Shown one piece after another: positions 49,385 to 60,064 of a stretch of 64,000 nucleotides of DNA. The notes beneath the pieces were generated by a model. The model worked only from the letters and a program-made list of their open reading frames with translations. It ran no database searches and was not told the origin of the DNA. The stretch is taken from contig NZ_LQIV01000003.1 of NCBI RefSeq assembly GCF_001500125.1, positions 1 to 64,000 of the forward strand, read 5' to 3'. Position 1 is the first letter of the stretch. Each line of letters opens with the position of its first letter. The position numbers and the translations under genes are program-made. The DNA comes from Mycobacterium sp. IS-1742. Its GTDB lineage: Bacteria; Actinomycetota; Actinomycetes; Mycobacteriales; Mycobacteriaceae.

Positions 49385-50971
49385 GTGAGTCTCCCTGTTG
49401 TACTGATAGCCGACAAGCTCGCGGAGAGCACCGTCGCCGCCCTCGGTGACCAGGTCGAAGTCCGCTGGGTCGACGGCCCGGACCGCGAGAAACTGCTCGC
49501 CGCCGTTCCCGAAGCCGAAGCCCTGCTGGTCCGTTCGGCCACCACCGTCGACGCCGAAGTCCTCGCCGCCGCTCCCAAACTCAAGATCGTCGCGCGCGCC
49601 GGCGTCGGCCTCGACAACGTCGACGTCGACGCCGCGACCGCGCGTGGGGTGCTGGTCGTCAACGCGCCCACGTCGAACATCCACAGCGCCGCCGAACACG
49701 CGCTCGCCCTGATGTTGTCCGCCGCGCGGCAGGTGCCCGCCGCCGACGCGACGCTGCGCGCCCGCACCTGGAAGCGGTCGTCGTTCAACGGCACCGAGAT
49801 CTACGGCAAGACCGTCGGTGTCGTCGGGCTCGGCCGCATCGGCCAGCTGGTGGCCGCGCGGCTGGCGGCGTTCGGCACCCACGTGGTGGCCTACGACCCC
49901 TACGTGTCGCACGCCCGCGCCGCGCAGCTGGGCATCGAACTGCTCGCCCTCGACGATCTGCTGGCCCGCGCCGATTTCATCTCGGTGCACCTGCCCAAGA
50001 CGCCCGAGACCGCGGGGCTGATCGACAAGGACGCGCTGGCCAAGACCAAGAAGGGCGTGATCATCGTCAACGCCGCGCGCGGCGGGCTGATCGACGAGCA
50101 GGCTCTGGCCGACGCCATCACCAGCGGCCACGTGCGCGGCGCCGGCCTCGACGTGTTCGCCACCGAACCCTGCACCGACAGCCCGCTGTTCGATCTGCCG
50201 CAGGTGGTCGTCACCCCCCACCTCGGCGCCTCGACCGCCGAAGCGCAGGACCGGGCGGGCACCGACGTGGCGGCGAGTGTGCGTCTGGCGCTGGCCGGGG
50301 AGTTCGTGCCCGACGCGGTCAACGTCGGCGGCGGGGTCGTCGGCGAGGAGGTCGCGCCGTGGCTCGACCTGGTGCGCAAGCTTGGGTTGCTGGCCGGAAC
50401 GCTGGCCACCGAGCCGACCACGACCCTGTCGGTGCGGGTGTGCGGTGAGCTGGCCGCCGAAGAGGTCGAGGTGCTTCGGCTCTCGGCGCTGCGCGGGCTG
50501 TTCTCGACGGTGACCGACCAGCAGGTGACGTTCGTCAACGCCCCCGCGCTGGCCGCCGAACGCGGTGTGCAGTCCGAGTTGACCACCGCCACGGAGAGCC
50601 CCAACCACCGCAGCGTGGTCGATGTGCGCGCGGTCGGATCCGACGGAACGGTGACCAACGTCGCGGGCACGCTGTCCGGACCGCAGCAGGTGGAGAAGAT
50701 CGTCCAGATCAACGGGCGCAACTTCGATCTGCGCGCCGAGGGCGTCAACCTGATCGTGAACTACATCGATCAGCCCGGTGCGCTCGGCAAGATCGGCACG
50801 CTGCTCGGCACGGCGGAGGTCAACATCCACGCCGCCCAGCTCAGCGAGGACGCCGAAGGTCCGGGGGCGACGATCCTGCTGCGCCTCGACCGTGACGTCC
50901 CCGCCGACCTGCGCACGGCGCTCGCCGAGGCCGTCGACGCCAAGACACTGGAAGTGGTTGATCTGTCGTGA
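49385..50971 (+). CDS. serA: D-3-phosphoglycerate dehydrogenase
   Basis: The 528-residue enzyme oxidises 3-phosphoglycerate to begin serine synthesis. The NAD motif is [20 protein letters not shown], the catalytic Arg is in [13 protein letters not shown] and the His in [11 protein letters not shown]. The C-terminal part holds the allosteric intervening domain and an ACT domain ([20 protein letters not shown]), the long form found in mycobacteria that is inhibited by serine. Its stop overlaps the leuB GTG by 4 bases. Confidence 0.95.
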   Translation: MSLPVVLIADKLAESTVAALGDQVEVRWVDGPDREKLLAAVPEAEALLVRSATTVDAEVLAAAPKLKIVARAGVGLDNVDVDAATARGVLVVNAPTSNIHSAAEHALALMLSAARQVPAADATLRARTWKRSSFNGTEIYGKTVGVVGLGRIGQLVAARLAAFGTHVVAYDPYVSHARAAQLGIELLALDDLLARADFISVHLPKTPETAGLIDKDALAKTKKGVIIVNAARGGLIDEQALADAITSGHVRGAGLDVFATEPCTDSPLFDLPQVVVTPHLGASTAEAQDRAGTDVAASVRLALAGEFVPDAVNVGGGVVGEEVAPWLDLVRKLGLLAGTLATEPTTTLSVRVCGELAAEEVEVLRLSALRGLFSTVTDQQVTFVNAPALAAERGVQSELTTATESPNHRSVVDVRAVGSDGTVTNVAGTLSGPQQVEKIVQINGRNFDLRAEGVNLIVNYIDQPGALGKIGTLLGTAEVNIHAAQLSEDAEGPGATILLRLDRDVPADLRTALAEAVDAKTLEVVDLS

Positions 50972-51984
50972 CGACGAACCTGGCGATCATCGCCGGAGAC
51001 GGTATCGGCCCGGAGGTGGTCGGCGAGGCGGTGAAGGTGCTCGACGCGGTCCTGCCGGACGTCGAGAAGACGACCTACGACCTCGGTGCCCAGCGGTTCC
51101 ACGCGACCGGCGAGATCCTGCCGGATTCCGTGCTGGAGGAGTTGAAGGCCCACGACGCGATCCTGCTGGGCGCCATCGGTGATCCCTCCGTGCCCAGCGG
51201 CGTCCTCGAACGCGGCCTGTTGCTGCGAATCCGGTTCGAACTGGATCACCACATCAACCTGCGGCCCGCCAGGCTGTACCCCGGGGTGACCGGTCCGCTG
51301 GCCGGCAACCCCGAGATCGACTTCGTCGTCGTGCGCGAGGGGACCGAGGGTCCGTACACCGGCACCGGCGGCGCGATCCGCGTCGGCACACCCCATGAGG
51401 TGGCCACCGAGGTGAGCCTCAACACCGCCTTCGGCGTGCGCCGCGTGGTCGACGACGCGTTCCGGCGCGCCCAGCAGCGGCGCAAGCATCTGACGCTGGT
51501 GCACAAGAACAACGTGCTGACCTTCGCCGGCGCGCTGTGGTGGCGCACCGTGCAGGAGGTGGGGGCCGACTACCCGGATGTCGAGATCGCCTACCAGCAC
51601 GTCGACTCCGCGATGATCCACATCGTCACCGACCCCGGCCGGTTCGACGTGATCGTCACCGACAACCTGTTCGGCGACATCGTCACCGACCTGGCCGCGG
51701 CGGTGTGTGGCGGAATCGGGCTGGCGGCCAGCGGCAACATCGATGCGACCCGCACCAACCCGTCGATGTTCGAGCCGGTGCACGGGAGCGCCCCGGACAT
51801 CGCCGGACAGGGCATCGCCGATCCGACCGCGGCGATCATGTCGGTGGCGCTGCTGCTGGCGCACCTCGGCGAACACGACGCGGCCGCGCGGGTGGACAAA
51901 GCGGTGGAAGCGCACCTGTCCGGCCGTGGCGCAGAGGAACTGCGCACCGCGGCCGTCGGCGACCGGATCGCCGGTCTGCTGTAG
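50968..51984 (+). CDS. leuB: 3-isopropylmalate dehydrogenase
   Basis: This 338-residue beta-decarboxylating dehydrogenase acts in leucine synthesis. [16 protein letters not shown] is at the start. The substrate-binding arginines are in [20 protein letters not shown], the Lys in HKNNVL, and the metal aspartates in [15 protein letters not shown]. It starts within the serA stop, so the two are probably co-transcribed. leuC and leuD lie at 58.6-60.7 kb. Confidence 0.95.
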   Translation: MTTNLAIIAGDGIGPEVVGEAVKVLDAVLPDVEKTTYDLGAQRFHATGEILPDSVLEELKAHDAILLGAIGDPSVPSGVLERGLLLRIRFELDHHINLRPARLYPGVTGPLAGNPEIDFVVVREGTEGPYTGTGGAIRVGTPHEVATEVSLNTAFGVRRVVDDAFRRAQQRRKHLTLVHKNNVLTFAGALWWRTVQEVGADYPDVEIAYQHVDSAMIHIVTDPGRFDVIVTDNLFGDIVTDLAAAVCGGIGLAASGNIDATRTNPSMFEPVHGSAPDIAGQGIADPTAAIMSVALLLAHLGEHDAAARVDKAVEAHLSGRGAEELRTAAVGDRIAGLL

Positions 51985-52596
51985 GTGACGCTGGCACGGC
52001 AGTGCCGGCTGTTCGCGATCGGCTCGGCCCTGTTCGCACTCGCCACGGTGCCCGGTTTCGCCGCGGCGGCCGGTGCCGGCGCCGCCAACGGGCTGTGCTT
52101 CGCGGGGTCGTTCTTCTTCACCAGCGCCGGGTGGCTGCAACTGGTCCGGTCGAGGAGCGGTTCTCGTGTCGAGTACGCCTCGGCGGCAACGCAATTCATG
52201 GGCACCCTGCTGTTCAACGTCAGCACCGGCGCTGCGCTGTCGGCGCATGCGGCGACCGAGCAGCGTCACCTGGTGTGGGCGCCGGACGCCACCGGGTCCG
52301 TGGCGTTCCTCGTCAGCGGCGCGCTGGGGATCGCCGCCGTCACCGCCGCGGCGGGACCGTTCGCGCCCGGGTCGCGGGACTGGCAGGCGCAGTGGGTGAA
52401 CATGGCCGGCTGTGTGGCGTTCGGCGCGTCCGCGCTCGGAGCGTTCGTCACACCGGCAGGCGTCACCGAGGACGCGCTGCTGGCCAACACCGGAACCTTC
52501 GTCGGAGCGCTGTGCTTCCTGGCGGCGGCGCTGCGGGTGCTTCCGCCTAGGCGGGCAGGAAGCCCGCGCGGTCGATCGCCGGGCGGCCCTCTTTGA
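51985..52596 (+). CDS. Small polytopic membrane protein, possibly YrhK-like
   Basis: The 203-residue protein has about five hydrophobic helices, including LCFAGSFFFTSAGWLQLV and VAFLVSGALGIAAVTAAAGPF. The GS-x-FFTSAG-x-LQL pattern recalls YrhK-domain proteins, but I am not certain. The GTG at 51985 follows the leuB stop with no gap, suggesting it is the third gene of the serA-leuB operon. Its last 50 bases overlap the convergent amidohydrolase gene, so the true end may be functionally less important. Role unknown. Confidence 0.65.
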   Translation: MTLARQCRLFAIGSALFALATVPGFAAAAGAGAANGLCFAGSFFFTSAGWLQLVRSRSGSRVEYASAATQFMGTLLFNVSTGAALSAHAATEQRHLVWAPDATGSVAFLVSGALGIAAVTAAAGPFAPGSRDWQAQWVNMAGCVAFGASALGAFVTPAGVTEDALLANTGTFVGALCFLAAALRVLPPRRAGSPRGRSPGGPL

Positions 52597-53776
52597 GCAC
52601 CAGCAGGATGTTGTCGGAGTCCCCGACGGACTCGATGTCGGCCAACGGGTCGCCCCGCACGATCACCAGATCGGCCAGCTTGCCGGCTTCGACCGTGCCC
52701 AATTGATCGGACAGACCGCACAATTCGGCCGAGGTCGAGGTGGCGGCGACGATCGCCTGCATCGGGGTCAGGCCGCCGAAGCGCACGAGAAGCCCGAGTT
52801 CCCGCAAATTCGTGCCGTGTTCGGGGCTCAGGCCAGCGTCGGTGCCGACGGCGATCTTCACCCCCGCGGCCGCCGATGCGGCGATCGACTCCTGTGCGAC
52901 GGCATGCCAGTGCGCGCTCTTGGCCTGACCGGCCGGTGAGGAGGTCACGTCCGCCATCGTCTCGAGCAGGGTCGGCACCAGGAAGATACCCGCGTCGACC
53001 ATGCGCTGCCGCAAGGCGTCATCGAGTTGGTAACCGTGTTCGACGCTGGTGACGCCGGCCTCGACGGCGGCTTCGATACCGGCGTGGCCGATCGCATGCG
53101 CGGCCACCCGCTTGTGGCCGTACGCCGCGGCCTCCTCCACCACCGCGGTGATGAGTTCGCGGCGCATGCCGAGCCATTCGGGTTGGTCGCTGGGAGAGGA
53201 CACGCCGCCGCTGGAGGCGACTTTGATGACGTCGGCGCCCGCGGCGATGAGCTCGCGGGTGCGCCGCCGCGCCTCGTCGACGGTGTCGACCAGGGAGCCG
53301 CCGATCATCGGTGTGAGGTCGATCCCGGACGGCAGATGGAAGTCGGCGTGGCCGCACGTCTGGCTCATCATGTTGATCGCCACCAGCAGCCGGGGGCCCT
53401 CGATGAGCCCGTGGGCGACCGCATCCCGGACCCCGGCGTCGATGCCCATCAGATCGCGCGCGGTGGTGACCCCGTTGTGCAACGTCACCCGCAGCCGGTC
53501 GATCAGCTGGAAGTAGTGGTACGACGGAGGATTCAGCGCCCGGTCGATCGGCGTCGCCCCGGCGCCGGGGAGGCTGAAGTGGACGTGGCAGTCGAAGAAT
53601 CCCGGACAGATGGTGTGACCCCCGAGATCGACCCGGGTCGCGTCATCGGCCGGGGCCTCGGAAGCCTTTCCGGCCCAACGGATGTGGCCGTCCTCCACCA
53701 GCACCGCCGCGTCCGGCAGCGGTGCGGCGCCCGTTCCGTCGATGAGCGTGGCGTGGTGCAGCAGTAGACGCTTCAT
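52547..53776 (-). CDS. Amidohydrolase family protein (imidazolonepropionase/prolidase-like)
   Basis: The protein has 409 residues from the ATG at 53776. Metal ligands of the amidohydrolase superfamily are visible: FFDCHVHFS (HxH), the candidate carbamylated Lys in DVIKVASSGGVSS, VAAHAIGHAG, and the terminal Asp in VGTDAGLSPEHG. Such enzymes hydrolyse cyclic amides, dipeptides or organophosphates, and the substrate is unknown. It is cytoplasmic and co-oriented with the MFS gene upstream, 22 bases away, so that transporter may supply its substrate. Confidence 0.85.
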   Translation of the reverse strand: MKRLLLHHATLIDGTGAAPLPDAAVLVEDGHIRWAGKASEAPADDATRVDLGGHTICPGFFDCHVHFSLPGAGATPIDRALNPPSYHYFQLIDRLRVTLHNGVTTARDLMGIDAGVRDAVAHGLIEGPRLLVAINMMSQTCGHADFHLPSGIDLTPMIGGSLVDTVDEARRRTRELIAAGADVIKVASSGGVSSPSDQPEWLGMRRELITAVVEEAAAYGHKRVAAHAIGHAGIEAAVEAGVTSVEHGYQLDDALRQRMVDAGIFLVPTLLETMADVTSSPAGQAKSAHWHAVAQESIAASAAAGVKIAVGTDAGLSPEHGTNLRELGLLVRFGGLTPMQAIVAATSTSAELCGLSDQLGTVEAGKLADLVIVRGDPLADIESVGDSDNILLVLKEGRPAIDRAGFLPA

Positions 53777-53798
53777 CGTCGTCAACCTAGCGCACCCG

Positions 53799-54992
53799 TC
53801 ACGGCCGGTGGTGGACCTCCCGTCCGACCGGCACGAGCGGCAGGGCGAACAGCGGCAGCACCGCCAGCAGCGCGAACGCCACCGGGTAGCCGAACACCCC
53901 GATCAGCCCGCCGAACACCGGGGCGGACGCGGCCGACGCCAGATGCTGACTCGTGTTCTGCGCACCCAGGGCGCGTCCGCTCCAGAACGGCCCCGCGATC
54001 TCGGCGATGGCGGTGAACGCCAAACCGTTGTCGGACACCGTGACCACCGAGGCGACCACCATCAGCGCGACGCTCAGCGGTGACCCCAACGCGTCGGTGA
54101 GCGCGACCAGGGCCATCACCGCCGCGGCCGCGCAGGCGATCCAGCGGATCGGGCGCAACCGGTCGCCGACCCGGTCGGACAGATGGCCCGCGCCGATCCT
54201 GCCGCCCGCGCCCAGGATCTGGGCGAGGGTCACCAGCGCCCCCGCCGAGGTCGCCGGCCATCCCCGCTCCGACATCAGCCACACGAGGGTGAACGTCCAC
54301 ACCACCGCCTGCGGCACGACGAGCAGGACCGAGACGGCGTGGATCCGCCACAGCACCGCGCCGCCCCGGTACGGGTTGGCGAGGACTTCGGCCGCCGCCT
54401 CCGCGCGCGGCGGCCGCGGTGGATCGAGGACGCCGACCAGACACAGAACCGCCGACGCCGCGCAGACGACCGCCGGGAACAGCAGCGCCGCCGCGACGCC
54501 GTGGTCCTGGGCGACCGGCGGAATCACCAAGGCCCCGAGGCCGACACCGAGTGGAATCGACGCCTGCCTGATCCCCATCACGAGGCCACGCTGCTGCGGT
54601 GCGAACCATCCGACCACCAGGCGGCCGCTGGCCGAGTTGCTGCCCGCGGCGGCCATCCCCCCGAGGAACAGCAGTGCGCCCACGGCCGGAAGCGAATCGA
54701 CCGCGGCCGCGGCGAACGCGGCGGCCGCCGTGAGTCCCGAGCCCACCGTCAGCACGAAACGTTCGCCGACCCGGTCGACGACGTAGCCCCACGCGATCAG
54801 GGTGACGACCATGCCGAAACTCGGCATCGACGCCATCAGGCCCGCCAGCGCGAGATCGAGGCCGCGCTCGGCGTGCAGGGTCGGAATCAGGAATGCGGCG
54901 CCGTAGATGAAGACGTTGGCGCACATCGTCGCGGCGACGCCCAGGGCCAGCATCGACCAGCGGCGCGCTGTGCCGATCACCGGTGGGGTCAT
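53799..54992 (-). CDS. MFS transporter (Rv2994-type)
   Basis: The start is set at the ATG at 54992 (MTPPVIGTARRWSML), giving 397 residues with about 12 transmembrane helices. The loop 2-3 MFS motif is seen as GYVVDRVGERFVL (G-x3-D-R-x-G), and its repeat in the second half as GHLSDRVGDRLRP. The transported molecule is not evident. The downstream amidohydrolase gene is 22 bases away on the same strand. Confidence 0.85.
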   Translation of the reverse strand: MTPPVIGTARRWSMLALGVAATMCANVFIYGAAFLIPTLHAERGLDLALAGLMASMPSFGMVVTLIAWGYVVDRVGERFVLTVGSGLTAAAAFAAAAVDSLPAVGALLFLGGMAAAGSNSASGRLVVGWFAPQQRGLVMGIRQASIPLGVGLGALVIPPVAQDHGVAAALLFPAVVCAASAVLCLVGVLDPPRPPRAEAAAEVLANPYRGGAVLWRIHAVSVLLVVPQAVVWTFTLVWLMSERGWPATSAGALVTLAQILGAGGRIGAGHLSDRVGDRLRPIRWIACAAAAVMALVALTDALGSPLSVALMVVASVVTVSDNGLAFTAIAEIAGPFWSGRALGAQNTSQHLASAASAPVFGGLIGVFGYPVAFALLAVLPLFALPLVPVGREVHHRP

Positions 54993-55087
54993 TCGTCCAT
55001 GGTGGCACGCCAATCCCACCTATTTGAACTCACGTCTCACCATATGGACACATGCACATGGCCCGACTGGGTGCGCGCGGCGGACAC

Positions 55088-55093
55088 TAGGCT
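55088..55093 (+). promoter_or_regulatory. -10 element, leaderless start of the FAH-family gene
   Basis: TAGGCT fits TANNNT and ends 7 bases before the ATG at 55101, consistent with a leaderless transcript that would also carry gltX. Confidence 0.5.
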
Positions 55094-55100
55094 GGCAGCC

Positions 55101-55886
55101 ATGCGCCTTGGTCGAATCGCCAGTCCCGACGGGGTCGCCTTCGTCGGCGTCGAGGGCACCCCCGACGACCCCGCCGCGGTCGTGAAGGAGATCGCCGAAC
55201 ATCCCTTCGGCACGCCCACCTTCACCGGGCGGTCGTGGCCGCTGGCCGACGTCCGGCTGCTGGCGCCCATCCTGGCCAGCAAGGTGGTGTGCATCGGGAA
55301 GAACTACGCCGCCCACATCGAGGAGATGGGCGGCGGACACTTCCCCGATCCGGTGATCTTCCTCAAACCGAACACCTCCATCATCGGTCCCAACATCCCG
55401 ATCCAATTGCCGGCCAACGCCAGTCCCGTGCATTTCGAGGGGGAGCTGGCCGTCGTCATCGGGCGCCCGTGCAAGGACGTGCCCGCCGCGCGGGTGGCCG
55501 AGAACATCCTCGGCTACACGATCGCCAACGACGTGTCGGCGCGCGATCAGCAGCAGCAGGACGGTCAGTGGACCCGCGCCAAGGGGCACGACACGTTCTG
55601 TCCGGTGGGTCCGTGGATCGTCACCGACCTGGACCCGTCGGACCTCGAGCTGCGCACCGAGGTCAACGGAGAGACCCGTCAGCTCACCCGGACGTCGATG
55701 ATGCTGCACGACGTCGGGGCGATCGTGGAGTGGATCTCGGCCGTGATGACCCTGCTTCCCGGGGATCTCATCCTCACCGGCACCCCGGAAGGCGTATCCC
55801 CGATCGAGGACGGCGACACCGTCTCGGTCACCGTCGAGAACATCGGGACTCTCACCAATCCCGTTGTGCGAAAAGGAAAACGATGA
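55101..55886 (+). CDS. Fumarylacetoacetate hydrolase family protein (Rv2993c-type)
   Basis: This 261-residue protein has the FAH fold: [26 protein letters not shown], the metal Glu in [12 protein letters not shown], and [12 protein letters not shown] with the metal Asp. Members cleave C-C bonds in acylpyruvates or decarboxylate/isomerise 2-hydroxyhepta-dienedioates. In many actinobacteria this one precedes gltX and is likely a housekeeping acylpyruvase or oxaloacetate tautomerase; that is inference. Its stop overlaps the gltX start (ATGA). Confidence 0.88.
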   Translation: MRLGRIASPDGVAFVGVEGTPDDPAAVVKEIAEHPFGTPTFTGRSWPLADVRLLAPILASKVVCIGKNYAAHIEEMGGGHFPDPVIFLKPNTSIIGPNIPIQLPANASPVHFEGELAVVIGRPCKDVPAARVAENILGYTIANDVSARDQQQQDGQWTRAKGHDTFCPVGPWIVTDLDPSDLELRTEVNGETRQLTRTSMMLHDVGAIVEWISAVMTLLPGDLILTGTPEGVSPIEDGDTVSVTVENIGTLTNPVVRKGKR

Positions 55887-57355
55887 GCGATAAGGGCGTC
55901 CGCGTCCGATTCTGTCCTTCGCCGACGGGCACTCCGCACGTCGGTCTGATCCGCACCGCGCTGTTCAACTGGGCGTACGCCCGGCACACCGGCGGCACGT
56001 TCGTGTTCCGCATCGAGGACACCGATTCGGCGCGCGACAGCGAGGAGAGCTACCGGGCGATCCTCGACGCGCTCAGCTGGCTCGGGCTGAATTACGACGA
56101 AGGGCCCGACGTCGGCGGGCCCTACGCGCCGTACCGCCAGTCGCAGCGGCGCGACGTCTACCGCGACGTGATCACCCGCCTGGTCGAGGCAGGGGAGGCC
56201 TACGAGGCCTACTCGACCGCCGAGGAGGTGGAGGCGCGCCACCTCGCCGCGGGGCGCAATCCGAAACTGGGCTACGACAACTTCGACCGCGACCTCACCG
56301 ACGAGCAGCGGGCCGCCCACCGCGCCGAGGGCCGCAATCCGGTGATCCGCCTGCGGATGCCCGATCACGACGTCACCTGGCGGGACCTGGTGCGCGGGGA
56401 GACCACCTTCGGGGCGGGGACGATCCCCGACTTCGCGCTCACCCGCGGCAACGGTGAACCGCTCTACACGTTGGTCAATCCGGTCGACGACGCGCTGATG
56501 AGGATCACCCACGTGCTGCGGGGAGAGGATCTGCTGCCGTCCACGCCCCGTCAGATCGCGTTGTACGAGGCGCTGATCCGCATCGGGGTGGCCGACGGGG
56601 TGCCGGAGTTCGCCCACCTGCCGAGCGTGCTCGGCGACGGCAACAAGAAGCTGTCCAAACGGGATCCGCAGTCGAACCTGTTCCTGCACCGTGACCGGGG
56701 GTTCATCCCGGAGGGTCTGCTCAATTACCTGGCGCTGCTCGGATGGGGTATCGCCGACGACCGCGACGTGTTCAGCCTGGACGAGATGGTGGCCGCCTTC
56801 GACGTCGCCGACGTGAACTCCAATCCCGCGCGGTTCGACCAGAAGAAGGCCGATGCGCTCAACGCCGAACACATTCGGATGCTGTCCGAGGACGAGTTCA
56901 CCGCCCGCCTGAAGGCCTATTTCGCCGTCCACGGGCACGACACCGGTCTCGACGACGCCCGGTTCGCCGAGGCCGCCCGGCTGGTGCAGACCCGGATCGT
57001 CGTGCTCGGCGACGCGTGGGGTCTGCTGAAGTTCCTCGACGAGGGCGCCTTCGTCCTCGACGAGAAGGCGGCGGGCAAGGAACTCAAGGCCGACGCGGTG
57101 CAGGTGCTCGACGCCGCGCTCGCGGGCCTCGAGGGTGTCGGGCCGTGGACGACCGCCGCGATCGAGGAGGCGCTCAAGAAGGCGCTGCTGGACGATCTCG
57201 AACTCAAGCCGCGCAAGGCGTTCGGGCCGATCCGCGTCGCCGCCACGGGGGCCTCGGTCAGCCCGCCGCTGTTCGAGTCGCTGGAGTTGCTCGGGCGCGA
57301 TCGCAGCCTCGCCCGCCTGCGGGCCGGGCGCGAGCGTGCGGCCGCGGCTGTCTAG
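55883..57355 (+). CDS. gltX: Glutamyl-tRNA synthetase
   Basis: The 490-residue class I synthetase has the HIGH-type motif in [18 protein letters not shown] and the KMSKS-type motif in [13 protein letters not shown]. It is probably non-discriminating, charging both tRNA-Glu and tRNA-Gln with glutamate, since GatCAB is encoded here and I see no glutaminyl-tRNA synthetase. AAAAGGAAAACG precedes the ATG. The genes for its two substrate tRNAs follow directly. Confidence 0.95.
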   Translation: MSDKGVRVRFCPSPTGTPHVGLIRTALFNWAYARHTGGTFVFRIEDTDSARDSEESYRAILDALSWLGLNYDEGPDVGGPYAPYRQSQRRDVYRDVITRLVEAGEAYEAYSTAEEVEARHLAAGRNPKLGYDNFDRDLTDEQRAAHRAEGRNPVIRLRMPDHDVTWRDLVRGETTFGAGTIPDFALTRGNGEPLYTLVNPVDDALMRITHVLRGEDLLPSTPRQIALYEALIRIGVADGVPEFAHLPSVLGDGNKKLSKRDPQSNLFLHRDRGFIPEGLLNYLALLGWGIADDRDVFSLDEMVAAFDVADVNSNPARFDQKKADALNAEHIRMLSEDEFTARLKAYFAVHGHDTGLDDARFAEAARLVQTRIVVLGDAWGLLKFLDEGAFVLDEKAAGKELKADAVQVLDAALAGLEGVGPWTTAAIEEALKKALLDDLELKPRKAFGPIRVAATGASVSPPLFESLELLGRDRSLARLRAGRERAAAAV

Positions 57356-57502
57356 CCCCGGGGTGGGTCCGGGGGCGGGCGTGGCGAAAGCACCCCGAAA
57401 TCTTTGGTAGTGTGCACGTCGGCGCCGGAACGATGCGCGGGGGCGATCCTCACCGCGCAAGCGCTCCGAAAATGCTCGTGACCAGCGGTGATGAGCAGCC
57501 AA

Positions 57503-57574
57503 TGGGGTATGGTGTAATTGGCAACACAGCTGATTCTGGTTCAGCCATTCTAGGTTCGAGTCCTGGTACCCCAG
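57503..57574 (+). tRNA. tRNA-Gln(CTG)
   Basis: A cloverleaf can be drawn: acceptor TGGGGTA with TACCCCA and discriminator G, anticodon stem GCTGA/TCAGC with loop TTCTGGT giving anticodon CTG, and T-arm CTAGG-TTCGAGT-CCTGG. The CCA end is not encoded. It follows gltX and precedes tRNA-Glu. Confidence 0.93.
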
Positions 57575-57669
57575 CTGGTTCGCCCGCCTGCGCGAAGGGC
57601 TTTCCAGGCTCTGCAGGCGATTAGGTCAGCGTTGTTCGGCTGAGCTATGCTGACCAACCGAAAGTTCTA

Positions 57670-57742
57670 GCCCCCGTCGTCTAGCGGCCTAGGACGCCGC
57701 CCTCTCACGGCGGTAGCGTGGGTTCGAATCCCATCGGGGGTA
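57670..57742 (+). tRNA. tRNA-Glu(CTC)
   Basis: Acceptor GCCCCCG pairs with CGGGGGT (G-U at the first pair). The anticodon arm is CCGCC-CTCTCAC-GGCGG, giving anticodon CTC. The T-loop is GGTTCGAATCC. CCA is not encoded. Confidence 0.93.
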
Positions 57743-57749
57743 CAAGATC

Positions 57750-57781
57750 ACGGCGCCCGGCTCTTCGGAGTCGGGCGCCGT
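57750..57781 (+). terminator. Hairpin terminator after the tRNA genes
   Basis: Arms of 14 bases (57750-57763 and 57768-57781) pair with one G-U, closed by a TTCG tetraloop. It lies 7 bases after tRNA-Glu and 46 bases before the end of the convergent IclR gene. Confidence 0.75.
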
Positions 57782-57827
57782 CGTCGTCTCAGGGCGCGAG
57801 CCGCCGCGGCGAGATCTCCGTCACGCT

Positions 57828-58529
57828 CTACAGCCGACGGGTGAGGGCGTCGGCGGCGGCGAGCAGATCGGCGGCCCACCGCGCGCCCGGGCGGCGCCCC
57901 ATCCGGTCGATCGGACCGGACACCGAGATGGCCGCCACCACGGCCCCCTTACCGTCGCGCACCGGCGCCGAGACGCTGGCGACCCCGGGCTCGCGTTCGG
58001 CGGCGCTCTGCGCCCAACCGCGCTTGCGCACCTCCGCCAGCGTGCGTTCGGTGAACAGGGCGTCCGGCAGCACCGCCTGCTGGGTGGCGGTGTCGGCGAA
58101 CGCGAGCAGCACCTTGGCGCCCGATCCCGCCGTCATGGGCAACCGGGTGCCGACGGGCACCGTATCCCGCAGTCCCGCGGGCGGTTCCAGGGCCGCGATG
58201 CAGATCCGCGCGGTGCCCTCGCGCCGGTAGAGCTGCACGCTCTCCCCGGTGATCTCTCGCAGGCGCGGCAGGATCACCGCCCCCGCGGCCAGCAGCGGGT
58301 CGTTGACCTGGCCCGCCAGTTCGGTCAGGGCCGGACCGAGCCGCCACCGCCCGTCCGCGTCGCGGGCCAGCAGCCGATGGGTCTCCAGGCCCGCGGCCAG
58401 CCGGTGCGCCGTCGCCCGGGGCAGCCCCGTGCGCTCGCACAGTTCCGCCAGGGCACAGGGCGACTCCGCCACGGTATGCAGTACGCCCACGGCTTTGTCC
58501 AGCACGCCGATGCCGCTATCCTGTCTCAC
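57828..58529 (-). CDS. IclR-family transcriptional regulator (Rv2989-type), probable leuCD regulator
   Basis: This 233-residue regulator has an N-terminal winged helix (GVLDKAVGVLHTVAESPCALAEL, with LPRATAHRLAAGLE as recognition helix) and a C-terminal GAF-like effector domain (VSVSAPVRDG-type segment and ISVSGPIDRMG). The start is GTG at 58529, lying inside a palindrome shared with the divergent leuC promoter, so autoregulation is likely. Relatives in Streptomyces and Corynebacterium (NdgR/LtbR) control leuCD and amino acid genes. Confidence 0.87.
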   Translation of the reverse strand: MRQDSGIGVLDKAVGVLHTVAESPCALAELCERTGLPRATAHRLAAGLETHRLLARDADGRWRLGPALTELAGQVNDPLLAAGAVILPRLREITGESVQLYRREGTARICIAALEPPAGLRDTVPVGTRLPMTAGSGAKVLLAFADTATQQAVLPDALFTERTLAEVRKRGWAQSAAEREPGVASVSAPVRDGKGAVVAAISVSGPIDRMGRRPGARWAADLLAAADALTRRL

Positions 58530-58559
58530 AGGGAGATACTATCGTCCCGAAATGTGAGA
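58524..58559. promoter_or_regulatory. Candidate IclR-type operator and leuC promoter
   Basis: TCTCACA at 58524-58530 and TGTGAGA at 58553-58559 form an inverted repeat, with an inner GGGA (58531-58534) matching TCCC (58545-58548). A TACTAT hexamer at 58537-58542 between the arms could be the leuC -10 box. The left arm includes the start codon of the divergent regulator gene, so binding could repress both genes. Confidence 0.5.
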
Positions 58560-58605
58560 TTGCCAGCGCTACGTCGCAGGCCGCGTATCGAGAATCGAGA
58601 AGGTA

Positions 58606-60051
58606 ATGGCACAGCCCGCCACACCGCGCACCATGGCCGAGAAGGTGTGGGCCGACCACGTCGTCGCCCACGGCACCGGCGAGGGTGCCGCGCGCGAACC
58701 GGATCTGATCTACATCGACCTGCACCTCGTCCACGAGGTGACCAGCCCACAGGCGTTCGACGGTCTGCGCCTGGCGAACCGGCCGGTGCGGCGGCCGGAT
58801 CTCACCATCGCCACCGAAGACCACAACGTGCCGACGGTCGACATCGACAAGCCGATCGCCGACCCGGTCTCGCGCACCCAGGTGGAGACGCTGCGGCGCA
58901 ACTGCGCCGAGTTCGGGATCCGGCTGCATCCGATGGGTGACGCCGAACAGGGCATCGTGCACATCATCGGTCCCCAGCTGGGTCTCACGCAGCCGGGGAT
59001 GACCGTCGTCTGCGGTGACAGCCACACCTCGACCCACGGCGCGTTCGGCGCCCTGGCGATGGGCATCGGCACCTCCGAGGTGGAACACGTGCTGGCGACG
59101 CAGACGCTGCCGCTGCGGCCGTTCAAGACGATGGCGGTCAACGTCGACGGGGAACTCCCGCCCGGGGTGAGCGCGAAGGACATCATCCTGGCCGTCATCG
59201 CCAAGATCGGCACCGGCGGCGGACAGGGCCACGTCATCGAATACCGCGGCAGCGCCATCGAATCGCTGTCGATGGAGGGCCGGATGACGATCTGCAACAT
59301 GAGCATCGAGGCCGGCGCGCGGGCGGGCATGGTGGCCCCCGACGACGTCACCTTCGAGTTCCTGCGCGGCCGCCCACACGCGCCCACCGGCGCCGACTGG
59401 GATGCGGCGGTGGAGGCGTGGCGGCAGTTGCGCACCGACCCCGGAGCCGAATTCGACACCGAGGTCCACCTGGATGCGGCCGATCTGAGCCCGTTCGTGA
59501 CGTGGGGCACCAACCCGGGGCAGGGTGTGCCGCTGTCCGGGGCGGTGCCCGACCCCGACTTGATCGTGGACGAGGGTGAGCGGCAGGCGGCGGAAAAGGC
59601 CTTGACGTACATGGGTCTCGAGGCCGGCACCGCGATGCGCGACGTCGCGGTCGACACCGTGTTCGTCGGATCGTGCACCAACGGCCGCATCGAGGATCTG
59701 CGCGTGGTGGCCGAGGTCCTGCGGGGCCGCAGCGTGGCCGACGGCGTCCGGATGCTCGTGGTGCCCGGTTCGATGCGGGTCCGCGCGCAGGCCGAAAGCG
59801 AAGGGCTCGACCGGATCTTCACCGAGGCCGGGGCCGAGTGGCGGCAGGCGGGTTGCTCGATGTGCCTGGGCATGAACCCCGATCAGCTCTCCCCGGGGCA
59901 GCGCTGCGCGTCGACGTCAAACCGCAACTTCGAGGGGCGCCAGGGCAAAGGCGGGCGGACCCATCTGGTCTCCCCGGCGGTGGCCGCCGCCACCGCGGTC
60001 CGCGGCACCCTGTCATCCCCTGCGGACCTGTCCGCCGTCCCCGCTCGCTGA
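58606..60051 (+). CDS. leuC: 3-isopropylmalate dehydratase large subunit
   Basis: The 481-residue aconitase-family protein isomerises 2- to 3-isopropylmalate. The Fe-S cysteines are in [14 protein letters not shown] and [18 protein letters not shown] and [16 protein letters not shown] near residues 72-77 and 133-148 are family signatures. It pairs with LeuD, encoded 13 bases downstream, and is divergent from the IclR-type regulator. Confidence 0.95.
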   Translation: MAQPATPRTMAEKVWADHVVAHGTGEGAAREPDLIYIDLHLVHEVTSPQAFDGLRLANRPVRRPDLTIATEDHNVPTVDIDKPIADPVSRTQVETLRRNCAEFGIRLHPMGDAEQGIVHIIGPQLGLTQPGMTVVCGDSHTSTHGAFGALAMGIGTSEVEHVLATQTLPLRPFKTMAVNVDGELPPGVSAKDIILAVIAKIGTGGGQGHVIEYRGSAIESLSMEGRMTICNMSIEAGARAGMVAPDDVTFEFLRGRPHAPTGADWDAAVEAWRQLRTDPGAEFDTEVHLDAADLSPFVTWGTNPGQGVPLSGAVPDPDLIVDEGERQAAEKALTYMGLEAGTAMRDVAVDTVFVGSCTNGRIEDLRVVAEVLRGRSVADGVRMLVVPGSMRVRAQAESEGLDRIFTEAGAEWRQAGCSMCLGMNPDQLSPGQRCASTSNRNFEGRQGKGGRTHLVSPAVAAATAVRGTLSSPADLSAVPAR

Positions 60052-60064
60052 AGGAGAACTCGCG

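Noticed and set aside
57575..57669. Possible third tRNA between the Gln and Glu tRNA genes
   Set aside because: No cloverleaf can be drawn; there is no T-loop GTTCRA sequence in this interval.
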